From assembly GCF_024713975.1 (NCBI RefSeq), contig NC_091093.1:1860001-1924000 (forward strand): a DNA stretch of 64,000 nt, in the 5' to 3' direction. The position numbers were made by a program, and so were the translations under genes. The first letter of the stretch is position 1. Every line of letters starts with the position of its first letter. This document shows positions 36,147 through 49,549 of this stretch, piece by piece. The DNA is from Paralichthys olivaceus (taxonomy: Eukaryota; Chordata; Actinopteri; Pleuronectiformes; Paralichthyidae). The notes beneath the pieces were generated by a model that made no database searches, was not told the origin of the DNA, and saw only the letters and a program-made list of their open reading frames with translations.

Positions 36147-39100
36147 TTTGGGTATTCAATACCAATATCTCACTTTCTTTCACATATAATATCAAGCTGC
36201 GTTGTACTGAACTGTCCTTAGCTTAACACACAGTGCACTTAAAGGAAAGGGGTCTTCAGTATAACTGCAGAAATCTCTCTCTTAGTTGGAAAGCACTGAA
36301 ATACTGAAAGAACCCATGAAACTGTCACCTTTGTCAGTGCTGTCTGATGAAGTCTGAGACAACAGTGATCTGAAGCAGCAAACAAGACTCAGACAGAGAG
36401 TGAAGCACTGAAGGTGACTGAATGATTGATATGGTTGAGTGAGCCAGGTATACAGAACGAGAGTTGATGGCTGAATGGTGGTGGTGCACAGGTGAGGTGG
36501 TGGGAAGCAGGTTCATTGAGAGCCACACATAGAAGGACACACTCTGACAGGGCCAGGGACAATCAGGACCACTTCAGGGTAAATCACTGGGTTGAGATCC
36601 AGTGACAGTGAAGGTCATAACATGTTTGACATTTCGTATCCAGTTAATAAGTGCTTTATTGCTTATATAAATACTGAAACATATACATTTAAATAAAATT
36701 AAGCATAAATAAACCGCAAGGCAGACTGAGGCCTACCTCTGACAGGGAACATCATCAGAGAAAATAATAACAGTAAAGCATGATGTGAAAACAGCAGTAT
36801 GAACAAAAGCAATAATAATAATAATAATAAGATAAGAAATCCATTGTTATTACCATTCCTGAGCCAGAATGCATAGCATCTGCTACATCCCAGTATCAGC
36901 ATTGTTTTTACATCTCCTGGTATAGAGATCATGTCAAAAAAAGGTCCACAGCCCATTGTTAGGCTACTCCTGAGTGCCTAATGTTTTACGGCCTCACATG
37001 CTCTGGTTTGAGGAAGACATAGATTGCCCGAGGGTCCATCTGGGAGTCAGTCCACTTGCTTGGGCCATGGCCTTCCACTTGCTCCTCTGCCTCCTCTTCT
37101 TCACTGGGCTCTCCCACCCCATCTTCACCCAAGCCTGTCTCCCCAATGCTCAGACGACTCATCCCCTGGGCCTCTGCCTCCGTCCTCACGGGACTCAAGT
37201 CACAAATGCAGCAGACCCTCAACAGCTTAGTTGGGTGAATATGTCTAACTACTGCTCGTTTCTTGGAGCATGAGCCGCAGACCACAAAGCCACATTTTCT
37301 GCAGTGGTGTCTGCGTTGGGTCATGGTGAACTTGTTGGAACAGCGCATGCAGATGGAAGTGGCTTGGTCGGGGATCCAGGGGACAGCGAAAGTAGAACCA
37401 GGTCTGTGGTTCCCACTCTGCTGCTGTCTGAACTGACAGTCCTCTATATGCTCTATCCAGGTTCGCTTCTCCTCATATGAGGCAGCTGCCACGAAGAATG
37501 ACTTGCGTGGTGTACGGATCAACCATTGGTTCTTCATGCTCACACCATCGTCCAAGTCTTCCAGCTGAATGTCCTCTGAAATTATGAAAACAAATTCAGG
37601 TTAATATAAGGTACCAAAGATATGGACCATATTATGGGGTAAACAAGCACACAGGCATGACTTCTTTAAAACAGCTTGTTGTGGAAAGACGACATCCATT
37701 TTTTATTTCAGCCTGTCTCATTAGAAGCACATACATCCACCATGAGGTGACAGTCTGTTCTTGTAAGACTTATAATACTTCCTTCTATTAGGGTTCGAGT
37801 TGTGCGAGAAGACTTTTTCAAGTCATCTCAACAATGTAGCTGTCACTGCCTGTAGCTGTGCACTAACAAAACAACTGTATCAAGTGTAAACTGCAGACAG
37901 CTTTGTCCTTGTTTAAAATATTCTTTTTGCCTTTTTCTAGTGCAGCGAGTTTCACTTTTAACTTTGAAAGCATTTCAAGCCCTGACACCATTACTGACTA
38001 ATCTCACTCTGTGTTTGTCTTGTTCAATATAGAGTTGTGATGAGCAAATGAGGATGAGGTGCTCACCTAGAAGGATGATCTGCTGGTTTTTGTTCCAGTG
38101 GCCCTTCAGGATGATGCTGCCATACACAAGCACATCATTGAAAAGGAAGAAGACTTTAGGCTGGGGCCCCCGACGGCTCTGCTTCATCAACTGGCCCTGT
38201 CCAATCAGAACCCGACCTGGCTGGGAGAGCCGTTTCCCTGATGGTCCAAATGAAATTTCAACAGCATGGATCCGCTCCTGGTTTTCCTGATCAAATGTTA
38301 CATACACCATGTTGTTGTCCTTGTCTTGTCTCAAGTGAGTCTTTCCAACTCCCCGTCTGTGGGTGTGAGATGTTGTCATGTGCTCGTCTCGTCCCTCTAA
38401 TGAAACAAGCAGCCTGGCAAAAGCATTTATAGTTGTTGATGACGCAAACAGGCTTTCCAAAGTAAGTTCAGTGTCAAGAAAAACACTGAGCTATTTTGAA
38501 ATAAGAGAAGTGATGCAAGTAAATCTGAAGAAGGAAATTTCTTTACTATCAAAATAATATTTTTTGGGAATTTAAATTTCTTTGCTGTCTTGCAGCTAAA
38601 ATTCAATTTTTATGTGCTGAAGTTAAGACTGTTGATTGAGGCTCTCAGTGATTTGAGTGGGACTTCAGGACAATACATCCTGACTGACTGCAGTCATTTC
38701 AAAAGGTGCATGTTGCTCCCACTACTTCAGCTCATGAATGTTTATTCATTTATTATTCAAGAATTATTGGGGTTACATAGGGTTTTGTAAGGAGCTGGGA
38801 CATTGTATATTAATGTCAACACAAATAAGAGCAACAGTCCTTATGAAAACACACTGGGTTGATTCATGTTAAGATCCACCTGACTTGTGGAACTTTTCTC
38901 ATTTATGTCCCTAACTAAACCTCCTGCAAGTCAACACTATGTTTTACAAACACTGCCAGCTGTTAGAAGCTGTCCTATGGGTAAGCAGGTAGCTACAGAT
39001 GGAGGCTTCCTGGATGCGAGAAATGATTTTATCTGGTCATTTAATAATTTATTTGTTTTCTAATACAAACATCTGTGTTTGTGGACCCTGAAACAGAAGC

Positions 39101-40680
39101 ATGTTTTTCCTATTGTTTCATGTTGAAACGTCAAAGTGATGTTCAAATGAAATAGCATCATCTCTTCTCCTTCACGTCTACACTCTTCTTCCGAACACTC
39201 AACAGCACATTTCTCAATAGAGTGCCAGTTCCCTCGTACATGATTCAAAATACAGAGGAGCCTTGCATAAGGCCTTCCTGCAACACATCTAAATGGGAAT
39301 AAGCTAATAATTCATAGCCAAAGCTTAAACTGCTCAGTCACCATATTGACTTAGACGTGCATTTAAATGAAAATCTTTGATCTTTAATCAGCCATGTGTC
39401 CTTGTTAATTAAAGGACTGTGCAGTACGAGCACACAACATACATATATTTAGTACTTGTATACAGAGTGATGCAGCAGAAAGGAGTAAGTATTAAACCAG
39501 GTTCCCAGATTTTTTCTGGACACAATTGTGTGCAGTCAAACCAGACGCTTCCTGCTAAACGGTGGCATTAAGAGGTCGGACAACTTCTGTCAACAAATGA
39601 ATTATGTGAGGCACACCAGACAGCAGGAGAGGCATCGTCAGCTTAAGTGTTGTTTATTAACAGTGATGCATTTTCTCTTAAAAAGGAAGTTGTGCATGTT
39701 TCCCAACAGAGAAAAACACAGGGTGCAGTCAGGCAGTTGTCAGGATACAAAAAATGTTGCCTTGTCATCTGCTGCACAAGACACATTGCAGAACAAAAAC
39801 ATATTCTTTCACTTTGCTATGAGCAAACTTCTAAAAAATACCACTGAGCACCTATGACTACAACTGGTTCACTGGTATTTTGTATTCAAGGAACAGTTGT
39901 ATCAGGACTCAAAACAATCACTGAACTGAAGGGCTGTGTATGGTGAGAAAACATAAGCTGAAACAGGAATGTTTCAATACTGATATCAACACTATATTTT
40001 GAATATTTTCCTTGAAATGCTTTGTATAAACATGGTATAATGGTACTTCTAATTAAATTAAATAATACAAACTCCTCAAATCTATTGGTGTTGGACTGAG
40101 CAGTTTGAAAAAGTACTTCAAAGGTTCAGTGTGTAAGATTTAGGTGGAAGGGATTTTTGGCAGACATTGAATATAAAATAATCCTAGTGATGTTTTCACT
40201 GGTGTGTTTTGTCTAAATTGCATGAATTGTTGTTGAGGTTTAAGGGCAGAGGATGTCACAGTTTGTTAAGCCCTATAAAACAAATTGTGACTGTGAATAT
40301 GGGCTATACAAAAACAATTTGATTGATTGATTCTCACAGAAACTACAGACCTAGATCTGATTTCGTGTTGAGATAGCAGCCATCAGATAATTCCCATACT
40401 TAGATAAGAACCTGACAAACAACACAAACCTGTCTCAATGTTTTTCCATTACCTACATAACTTCCTGTGGTCAGACATAAAGGCTTGCAAAACATTACTT
40501 TTCATTATGATTGAAACAGTAGAGGCAGAGTTATCCTGACGTGTAGTCTTCAAAAAAATGGATCCCACTTTTCCCATAATGCAAACTGACAATCTTTTTG
40601 GAAGTTAATCCCATGAAATTTAAACTCAGTACATCCCCATTTTAGAATTCCTCTTTAAAGAGTGGGATAGTTAATATTGC
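36147..40680 (-). repeat. Tandem plekhf1 unit B (4534 bp)
   Basis: Second unit, only a few percent different from C and D by eye across exons, intron and spacer. It carries the fused truncated MITE/short-repeat junction near 40234. Confidence 0.92.
36986..38310 (-). CDS. plekhf1: Phafin-family PH-FYVE protein, tandem copy B
   Basis: Coding exons 38067-38310 and 36986-37575, 277 aa, same architecture as copy A. Distinguishing residues: Asp at 83 (EDIQ, shared with C and D; A has EEIQ), DDGVSMK at 90-96, TMTQ in the FYVE loop (165-168), LSPVRTEAEA after the FYVE domain, and RAIYVF near the C-terminus. The PH region FRQQQ is shared with A, and N75 (HWNKNQQ) with A. All zinc ligands and RRHHCRKCG are intact and there is no stop or frameshift, so it looks functional. 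Confidence 0.9.
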
Positions 40681-43600
40681 TTTGGGTATTCAATTCCAAT
40701 ATCTCACTTTCTTTCACATATAATATCAAGCTGCGTTGTACTGAACTGTCCTTAGCTTAACACACAGTGCACTTAAAGGAAAGGGGTCTTCAGTATAACT
40801 GCAGAAATCTCTCTTTTAGTTGGAAAGCACTGAAATACTGAAAGAACCCATGAAACTGTCACCTTTGTCAGTGCTGTCTGATGAAGTCTGAGACAACAGT
40901 GATCTGAAGCAGCAAACAAGACTCAGACAGAGAGTGAAGCACTGAAGGTGACTGAATGATTGATATGGTTGAGTGAGCCAGGTATACAGAACGAGAGTTG
41001 ATGGCTGAATGGTGGTGGTGCACAGGAGAGGTGGTGGGAAGCAGGTTCATTGAGAGCCACACATAGAAGGACACACTCTGACAGGGCCAGGGACAATCAG
41101 GACCACTTCAGGGTAATTCACTGGGTTGAGATCCAGTGACAGTGAAGGTCATAACATGTTTGACATTTCGTATCCAGTTAATAAGTGCTTTATTGCTTAT
41201 ATAAATACTGAAACATATACATTTAAATAAAATCAAGCATAAATAAACCGCAAGGCAGACTGAGGCCTACCTCTGACAGGGAACATCATCAGAGAAAATA
41301 ATAACAGTAAAGCATGATGTGAAAACAGCAGTATGAACAAAAGCAATAATAATAATAATATAATAAATCCATTGTTATTACCATTCCTGAGCCAAAATGC
41401 ATAGCATCTGCTACATCGCTGTATCAGCATTGTTTTTACATCTCCTGGTATAGAGATCATGTCAAAAAAAGGTCCACAGCCCATTATTAGGCTACTCCTG
41501 AGTGCCTAATGTTTTAGGGCCTCACATGCTCTGGTTTGAGGAAGACATAGGTTGCCTGAGGGTCCATCTGGGAGTCAGTCCACTTGCTTGGGCCATGGCC
41601 TTCCACTTGCTCCTCTGCCTCCTCTTCTTCACTGGGCTCTCCCACCCCATCTTCACCCAAGCCTGTCTCCCCAATGCTCAGACGACTCATCCCCTGGGCC
41701 TCTGCCTCCATCCTCAGGGGACTCAAGTCACAAATGCAGCAGACCCTCAACAGCTTAGTTGGGTGAATATGTCTAACTACTGCTCGTTTCTTGGAGCATG
41801 AGCCGCAGACCACAAAGCCACATTTTCTGCAGTGGTGTCTGCGTTGGGTCACGGTGAACTTGTTGGAACAGCGCATGCAGATGGAAGTGGCTTGGTCGGG
41901 GATCCAGGAGACAGCGAAAGTAGAACCAGGTCTGTGGTTCCCACTCTGCAGCTGTCTGAACCGACAGTTCTCTATATGCTCTATCCAGGTTCGCTTCTCC
42001 TCATATGAGGCAGCTGCCACGAAGAATGACTTGCGTGGTGTACGGATCAACCATTGGTTCTTCATGTTCACACCATCTTCCAAGTCTTCCAGCTGAATGT
42101 CCTCTGAAATTATGAAAACAAATTCAGGTTAATATAAGGTACCAAAGATATGGACCATATTATGGGGTAAACAAGCACACAGGCATGACTTCTTTAAAAC
42201 AGCTTGTTGTGGAAAGACGACATCCATTTTTTATTTCAGCATGTCTCATTAGAAGCGCATACATCCACCATGAGGTGACAGTCTGTTCTTGTAAGACTTA
42301 TAATACTTCCTTCTATTAGGGTTCGAGTTGTGCGAGAAGACTTTTTCAAGTCATCTCAACAATGTAGCTGTCACTGCCTGTAGCTGTGCACTAACAAAAC
42401 AACTGTAACAAGTGTAAACTGCAGACAGCTTTGTCCTTGTTTAAAATATTCTTTTTGCCTTTTTCTAGTGCAGCGAGTTTCACTTTGAACTTTGAAAGCA
42501 TTTCAAGCCCTGACACCATTACTGACTAATCTCACTCTGTGTTTGTCTTGTTCAATATAGAGTTGTGATGAGCAAATGAGGATGAGGTGCTCACCTAGAA
42601 GGATGATCTGCTGTTTTTTGTTCCAGTGGCCCTTCAGGATGATGCTGCCATACACAAGCACATCATTGAAAAGGAAGAAGACTTTAGGCTGGGGCCCCCG
42701 ACGGCTCTGCTTCATCAACTGGCCCTGTCCAATCAGAACCCGACCTGGCTGGGAGAGCCGTTTCCCTGATGGTCCAAATGAAATTTCAACAGCATGGATC
42801 CGCTCCTGGTTTTCCTGATCAAATGTTACATACACCATGTTGTTGTCCTTGTCTTGTCTCAAGTGAGTCTTTCCAACTCCCCGTCTGTGGGTGTGAGATG
42901 TTGTCATGTGCTCGTCTCGTCCCTCTAAAGAAACAAGCAGCCTGGCAAAAGCATTTATAGTTGTTGATGACGCAAACAGGCTTTCCAAAGTAAGTTCAGT
43001 GTCAAGAAAAACACTGAGCTATTTTGAAATAAGAGAAGTGATGCAAGTAAATCTGAAGAAGGAAATGTCTTTACTATCAAAATAATATGTTTTGGGAATT
43101 TAAATTTCTTTGCTGTCTTGCAGCTAAAATTCAATTTTTATGTGCTGAAGTTAAGACTGTTGATTGAGGCTCTCAGTGATTTGAGTGGGACTTCAGGACA
43201 ATACATCCTGACTGACTGCAGTCGTTTCAAAAGGTGCATGTTGCTCCCACTACTTCAGCTCATGAATGTTTATTCATTTATTATTCAAGAATTATTGGGG
43301 TTACATAGGGTTTTGTAAGGAGCTGGGACATTGTATATTAATGTCAACACAAATAAGAGCAACAGTCCTTATGAAAACACACTGGGTTGATTCATGTTAA
43401 GATCCACCTGACTTGTGGAACTTTTCTCATTTATGTCCCTAACTTAACCTCCTGCAAGTCAACACTATGTTTTACAAACACTGCCAGCTGTTAGAAGCTG
43501 TCCTATGGGTAAGCAGGTAGCTACAGATGGAGGCTTCCTGGATGCGAGAAATGATTTTATCTGGTAATTTAGTCATTTATTTGTTTTCTAATACAAACAT

Positions 43601-45208
43601 CTGTGTTTGTGGACCCTGAAACAGAAGCATGTTTTTCCTATTGTTTCATGTTGAAACGTCAAAGTGATGTTCAAATGAAATAGCATCATCTCTTCTCCTT
43701 CACGTCTACACTCTTCTTCCCATCACTCAACAGCACATTTCTCAATAGAGTGCCAGTTCCCTCGTACATGATTCAAAATACAGAGGAGCCTTGCATAAGG
43801 CCTTCCTGCAACACATCTAAATGTGAATAAGCTAATAATTCATAGCCAAAGCTTAAACTGCTCAGTCACCATATTGACTTAGACGTGCATTTAAATGAAA
43901 ATCTTTGATCTTTAATCAGCCATGTGTCCTTGTTAATTAAAGGACTGTGCAGTACGAGCACACAACATACATATATTTAGTACTTGTATACAGAGTGATG
44001 CAGCAGAAAGGAGTAAGTATTAAACCAGGTTCCCAGATTTTTTCTGGACACAATTGTGTGCAGTCAAACCAGACGCTTCCTGCTAAACGGTGGCATTAAG
44101 AGGTCGGACAACTTCTGTCAACAAATGAATTATGTGAGGCACACCAGACAGCAGGAGAGGCATCGTCAGCTTAAGTGTTGTTTATTAACAGTGATGCATT
44201 TTCTCTTAAAAAGGAAGTTGTGCATGTTTCCCAACAGAGAAAAACACAGGGTGCAGTCAGGCAGTTGTCAGGATACAAAAAATGTTGCCTTGTCATCTGC
44301 TGCACAAGACACATTGCAGAACAAAAACATATTCTTTCACTTTGCTATGAGCAAACTTCTAAAAAATACCACTGAGCACCTATGACTACAACTGGTTCAC
44401 TGGTATTTTGTATTCAAGGAACAGTTGTATCAGGACTCAAAACAATCACTGAACTGAAGGGCTGTGTATGGTGAGAAAACATAAGCTGAAACAGGAATGT
44501 TTCAGTACTGATATCAAAATGATATTTTGAATATTTTCCTTGAAATGTTTTGTATAAACATGGTATAATGGTACTTCTAATTAAATAAAATAATACAAAC
44601 TCCTCAAATCTATTGGTGTTGGACTGAGCAGTTTGAAAAAGTACTTCAAGGGTTCAGTGTGTAAGATTTAGGTGAAAGGGATTTTTGGCAGACATTGAAT
44701 ATAAAATAATCCTAGTGATGTTTTCACTGGTGTGTTTTGTCTAAATTGCATGAATTGTTGTTGAGGTTTAAGGGCAGAGGATGTCACAGTTTGTTAAGCC
44801 CTATAAAACAAATTGTGACTGTGAATATGGGCTATACAAAAACAATTTGATTGATTGATTCTCACAGAAACTACAGACCTAGATCTGATTTCGTGTTGAG
44901 ATAGCAGCCATCAGATAATTCCCATACTTAGATAAGAACCTGACAAACAACACAAACCTGTCTCAATGTTTTTCCATTACCTACATAACTTCCTGTGGTC
45001 AGACATAAAGGTTTGCAAAACATTACTTTTCATTATGATTGAAACAGTAGAGGCAGAGCTATCCTGACGTGTAGTCTTCAAAAAAATGGATCCCACTTTT
45101 CCCATAATGCAAACTGACAATCTTTTTTGAAGTTAATCCCATGAAATTTAAACTCAGTACATCCCCATTTTAGAATTCCTCTTTAAACAGTGGGATAGTT
45201 AATATTGC
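40681..45208 (-). repeat. Tandem plekhf1 unit C (4528 bp)
   Basis: Third unit, same boundaries and the same truncated MITE/short-repeat fusion (near 44763). A short AAT microsatellite at 41347-41360 differs in length between units (longer in B and D). Confidence 0.92.
41514..42838 (-). CDS. plekhf1: Phafin-family PH-FYVE protein, tandem copy C
   Basis: Coding exons 42595-42838 and 41514-42103, 277 aa. Distinguishing residues: K75 (HWNKKQQ, shared with D), IENCRFRQLQ in the PH C-terminal helix (others have IEDC), FAVSWIPD at the FYVE entry where A, B and D have FAVPWIPD, TVTQ in the FYVE loop, LRMEAEA and DPQATYVF. The frame is intact and the zinc ligands are complete. The P147S change lies next to the conserved WxxD motif that helps hold PI3P, so a mild change in lipid binding is conceivable. 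Confidence 0.9.
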
Positions 45209-46047
45209 TTTGGGTATTCAATACCAATATCTCACTTTCTTTCACATATAATATCAAGCTGCGTTGTACTGAACTGTCCTTAGTTTAACACACAGTGCAC
45301 TTAAAGGAAAGGGGTCTTCAGTATAACTGCAGAAATCTCTCTTTTAGTTGGAAAGCACTGAAATACTGAAAGAACCCATGAAACTGTCACCTTTGTCAGT
45401 GCTGTCTGATGAAGTCTGAGACAACAGTGATCTGAAGCAGCAAACAAGACTCAGACAGAGAGTGAAGCACTGAAGGTGACTGTATGATTGATATGGTTGA
45501 GTGAGCCAGGTATACAGAACGAGAGTTGATGGCTGAATGGTGGTGGTGCACAGGTGAGGTGGTGGGAAGCAGGTTCATTGAGAGCCACACATAGAAGGAC
45601 ACACTCTGACAGGGCCAGGGACAATCAGGACCACTTCAGGGTAAATCACTGGGTTGAGATCCAGTGACAGTGAAGGTCATAACATGTTTGACATTTCGTA
45701 TCCAGTTAATAAGTGCTTTATTGCTCATATAAATACTGAAACATATACATTTAAATAAAATCAAGCATAAATAAACCGCAAGGCAGACTGAGGCCTACCT
45801 CTGACAGGGAACATCATCAGAGAAAATAATAACAGTAAAGCATGATGTGAAAACAGCAGTATGAACAAAAGCAATAATAATAATAATAATAATATAAGAA
45901 ATCCATTGTTATTACCATTCCTGAGCCAGAATGCATAGCATCTGCTACATCCCAGTATCAGCATTGTTTTTACATCTCCTGGTATAGAGATCATGTCAAA
46001 AAAAGGTCCACAGCCCATTATTAGGCTACTCCTGAGTGCCTAATGTT

Positions 46048-47372
46048 TTACGGCCTCACATGCTCTGGTTTGAGGAAGACATAGATTGCCCGAGGGTCCA
46101 TCTGGGAGTCAGTCCACTTGCTTGGGCCATGGCCTTCCACTTGCTCCTCTGCCTCCTCTTCTTCACTGGGCTCTCCCACCCCATCTTCACCCAAGCCTGT
46201 CTCCCCAATGCTCAGACGACTGATCCCCTGGGCCTCTGCCTCCGTCCTCAGGGGACTCAAGTCACAAATGCAGCAGACCCTCAACAGCTTAGTTGGGTGA
46301 ATATGTCTAACTACTGCTCGTTTCTTGGAGCATGAGCCGCAGACCACAAAGCCACATTTTCTGCAGTGGTGTCTGCGTTGGGTCACGGTGAACTTGTTGG
46401 AACAGCGCATGCAGATGGAAGTGGCTTGGTCGGGGATCCAGGGGACAGCGAAAGTAGAACCAGGTCTGTGGTTCCCACTCTGCAGCTGTCTGAACCGACA
46501 GTCCTCTATATGCTCTATCCAGGTTCGCTTCTCCTCATATGAGGCAGCTGCCACGAAGAATGACTTGCGTGGTGTACGGATCAACCATTGGTTCTTCATG
46601 TTCACATCATCTTCCAAGTCTTCCAGCTGAATGTCCTCTGAAATTATGAAAACAAATTCAGGTTAATATAAGGTACCAAAGATATGGACCATATTATGGG
46701 GTAAACAAGCACACAGGCATGACTTCTTTAAAACAGCTTTTTGTGGAAAGACGACATCCATTTTTTATTTCAGCATGTCTCATTAGAAGCACATACATCC
46801 ACCATGAGGTGACAGTCTGTTCTTGTAAGACTTATAATACTTCCTTCTATTAGGGTTCGAGTTGTGCGAGAAGACTTTTTCAAGTCAACTCAACAATGTA
46901 GCTGTCACTGCCTGTAGCTGTGCACTAACAAAACAACTGTAACAAGTGTAAACTGCAGACAGCTTTGTCCTTGTTTAAAATATTCTTTTTGCCTTTTTGT
47001 AGTGCAGCGAGTTTCACTTTGAACTTTGAAAGCATTTCAAGCCCTGACACCATTACTGACTAATCTCACTCTGTGTTTGTCTTGTTCAATATAGAGTTGT
47101 GATGAGCAAATGAGGATGAGGTGCTCACCTAGAAGGATGATCTGCTGTTTTTTGTTCCAGTGGCCCTTCAGGATGATGCTGCCATACACAAGCACATCAT
47201 TGAAAAGGAAGAAGACTTTAGGCTGGGGCCCCCGACGGCTCTGCTTCATCAACTGGCCCTGTCCAATCAGAACCCGACCTGGCTGGGAGAGCCGTTTCCC
47301 TGATGGTCCAAATGAAATTTCAACAGCATGGATCCGCTCCTGGTTTTCCTGATCAAATGTTACATACACCAT
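46048..47372 (-). CDS. plekhf1: Phafin-family PH-FYVE protein, tandem copy D
   Basis: Coding exons 47129-47372 and 46048-46637, 277 aa. Distinguishing residues: K75 (with C), EDDVNMK (with A), IEDCRFRQLQ, TVTQ in the FYVE loop (with C), EAQGISRLS where the others have EAQGMSRLS, and RAIYVF (with B). The frame is open and the zinc ligands are intact. As the unit beside pop4 with the fullest upstream DNA, it is my best guess for the copy closest to the ancestral locus. Its 5' flank differs from those of A-C, so its expression could differ as well. Confidence 0.9.
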
Positions 47373-49182
47373 GTTGTTGTCCTTGTCTTGTCTCAAGTGA
47401 GTCTTTCCAACTCCCCGTCTGTGGGTGTGAGATGTTGTCATGTGCTCATCTCGTCCCTCTAAAGAAACAAGCAGCCTGGCAAAAGCATTTATAGTTGTTG
47501 ATGACGCAAACAGGCTTTCCAAAGTAAGTTCAGTGTCAAGAAAAACACTGAGCTATTTTTAAATAAGAGAAGTGATGCAAGTAAATCTGAAGAAGGAAAT
47601 GTCTTTACTATCAAAATAATATTTTTTGGGAATTTAAATTTCTTTGCTGTCTTGCAGCTAAAATTCAATTTTTATGTGCTGAAGTTAAGACTGTTGATTG
47701 AGGCTCTCAGTGATTTGAGTGGGACTTCAGGACAATACATCCTGACTGACTGCAGTCGTTTCAAAAGGTGCATGTTGCTCCCACTACTTCAGCTCATGAA
47801 TGTTTATTCATTTATTATTCAAGAATTATTGGGGTGACATAGGGTTTTGTAAGGAGCTGGGACATTGTATATTAATGTCAACACAAATAAGAGCAACAGT
47901 CCTTATGAAAACACACTGGGTTGATTCATGTTAAGATCCACCTGACCTGTGGAACTTTTCTCATTTATGTCTCTAACTAAACCTCCTGCAAGTCAACACT
48001 ATGTTTTACAAACACTGCCAGCTGTTAGAAGCTGTCCTATGGGTAAGCAGGTAGCTACAGATGGAGGCTTCCTGGATGCGAGAAATGATTTTGTCTGGTC
48101 ATTTAGTAATTTATTTGTTTTCTAATACAAACATCTGTGTTTGTGGACCCTGAAACAGAAGCATGTTTTTCCTATTGTTTCATGTTGAAACGTCAAAGTG
48201 ATGTTCAAATGAAATAGCATCATCTCTTCTCCTTCACATCTACACTCTTGTTCCCATCACTCAACAGCACATTTCTCAATAGAGTGCCAGTTCCCTCGTA
48301 GATGATTCAAAATACAGAGGAGCCTTGCATAAGGCCTTCCTGCAACACATCTAAATGTGAATAAGCTAATAATTCATAGCCAAAGCTTAAACTGCTCAGT
48401 CACCATATTGACTTAGACATGCATTTAAATGAAAATCTTTGATCTTTAATCAGCCATCTGTCCTTGTTAATTAAAGGACTGTGCAGTACGAGCACACAAC
48501 ATACATATATTTAGTACTTGTATACAGAGTGATGCAGCAGAAAGGAGTAAGTATTAAACCAGGTTCCCAGATTTTTTCTGGACACAATTGTGTGCAGTCC
48601 AACCAGACGCTTCCTGCTAAACGGTGGCATTAAGAGGTCGGACAACTTCTGTCAACAAATGAATTATGTGAGGCACACCAGACAGCAGGACAGGCATCGT
48701 CAGCTTAAGTGTTGTTTATTAACAGTGATGCATTTTCTCTTAAAAAGGAAGTTGTGCATGTTTCCCAACAGAGAAAAACAAAGGGTGCAGTCAGGCAGTT
48801 GTCAGGATACAAAAAATGTTGCCTTGTCATCTGCTGCACAAGAAACATTGCAGAACAAAAACATATTCTTTCACTTTGCTATGAGCAAACTTCTAAAAAA
48901 TACCACTGAGCACCTATGACTAACACTGGTTCACTGGTATTTTGTATTCAAGGAACAGTTGTATCAGGACTCAAAACAATCACTGAACTGAAGGGCTGTG
49001 TATGGTGAGAAAACATAAGCTGAAACAGGAATGTTTCAATACTGATATCAAAATGATATTTTGAATATTTTCCTTGAAATGTTTTGTATAAACATGGTAT
49101 AATGGTACTTCTAATTAAATAAAATAATACTAACTCCTCAAATCTATTGGTGTTGGACTGAGCAGTTTGAAAAAGTACTTCA

Positions 49183-49549
49183 AAGTTTCAGTGTGTAAGA
49201 TTTAGGTGAAAGGGATTTTTGGCAGACATTGAATATAAAATAATCCTAGTGATGTTTTCACTGGTGTGTTTTGTCTAAATTGCATGAATTGTTGTTTTCT
49301 TTACCATAGAACGGACCTTTATATATAAATATATTTACATGGAGGGGGGTCGTCTCTGTGGAGGCCACCATGTTATTTACTGTCATCCAAACTAGACAAA
49401 CTAAAACCTTTTGAGTTTTCATGACAACTGAAGTTCACCACAGGTTCTATTTCATGTTGGGAAGAGGAGGGTGAGGTGAGGAGCATTCAGCTGCAACATG
49501 ACACTTCACCTCTAGATGTCACTAAATTCTACACACCGAACCTTTAAAT
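49183..49549. mobile_element. Full-length MITE with terminal inverted repeats
   Basis: The left end (aaagtttcagtgtgtaagat then tta) and right end (taaattctacacaccgaacc then ttt) are inverted copies over about 25 bases with a few mismatches. The ~365-base body has no coding potential. Only the left ~120 bases survive in units A, B and C (for example 35579-35700). Superfamily is not assigned. Confidence 0.75.

Noticed and set aside
36974-37273. Plus-strand 99-codon ORF opposite plekhf1 exon 2, repeated in all four units
   Set aside because: It is the antisense shadow of the FYVE exon. Its composition follows from the complement of a conserved coding sequence and it has no recognisable domain.
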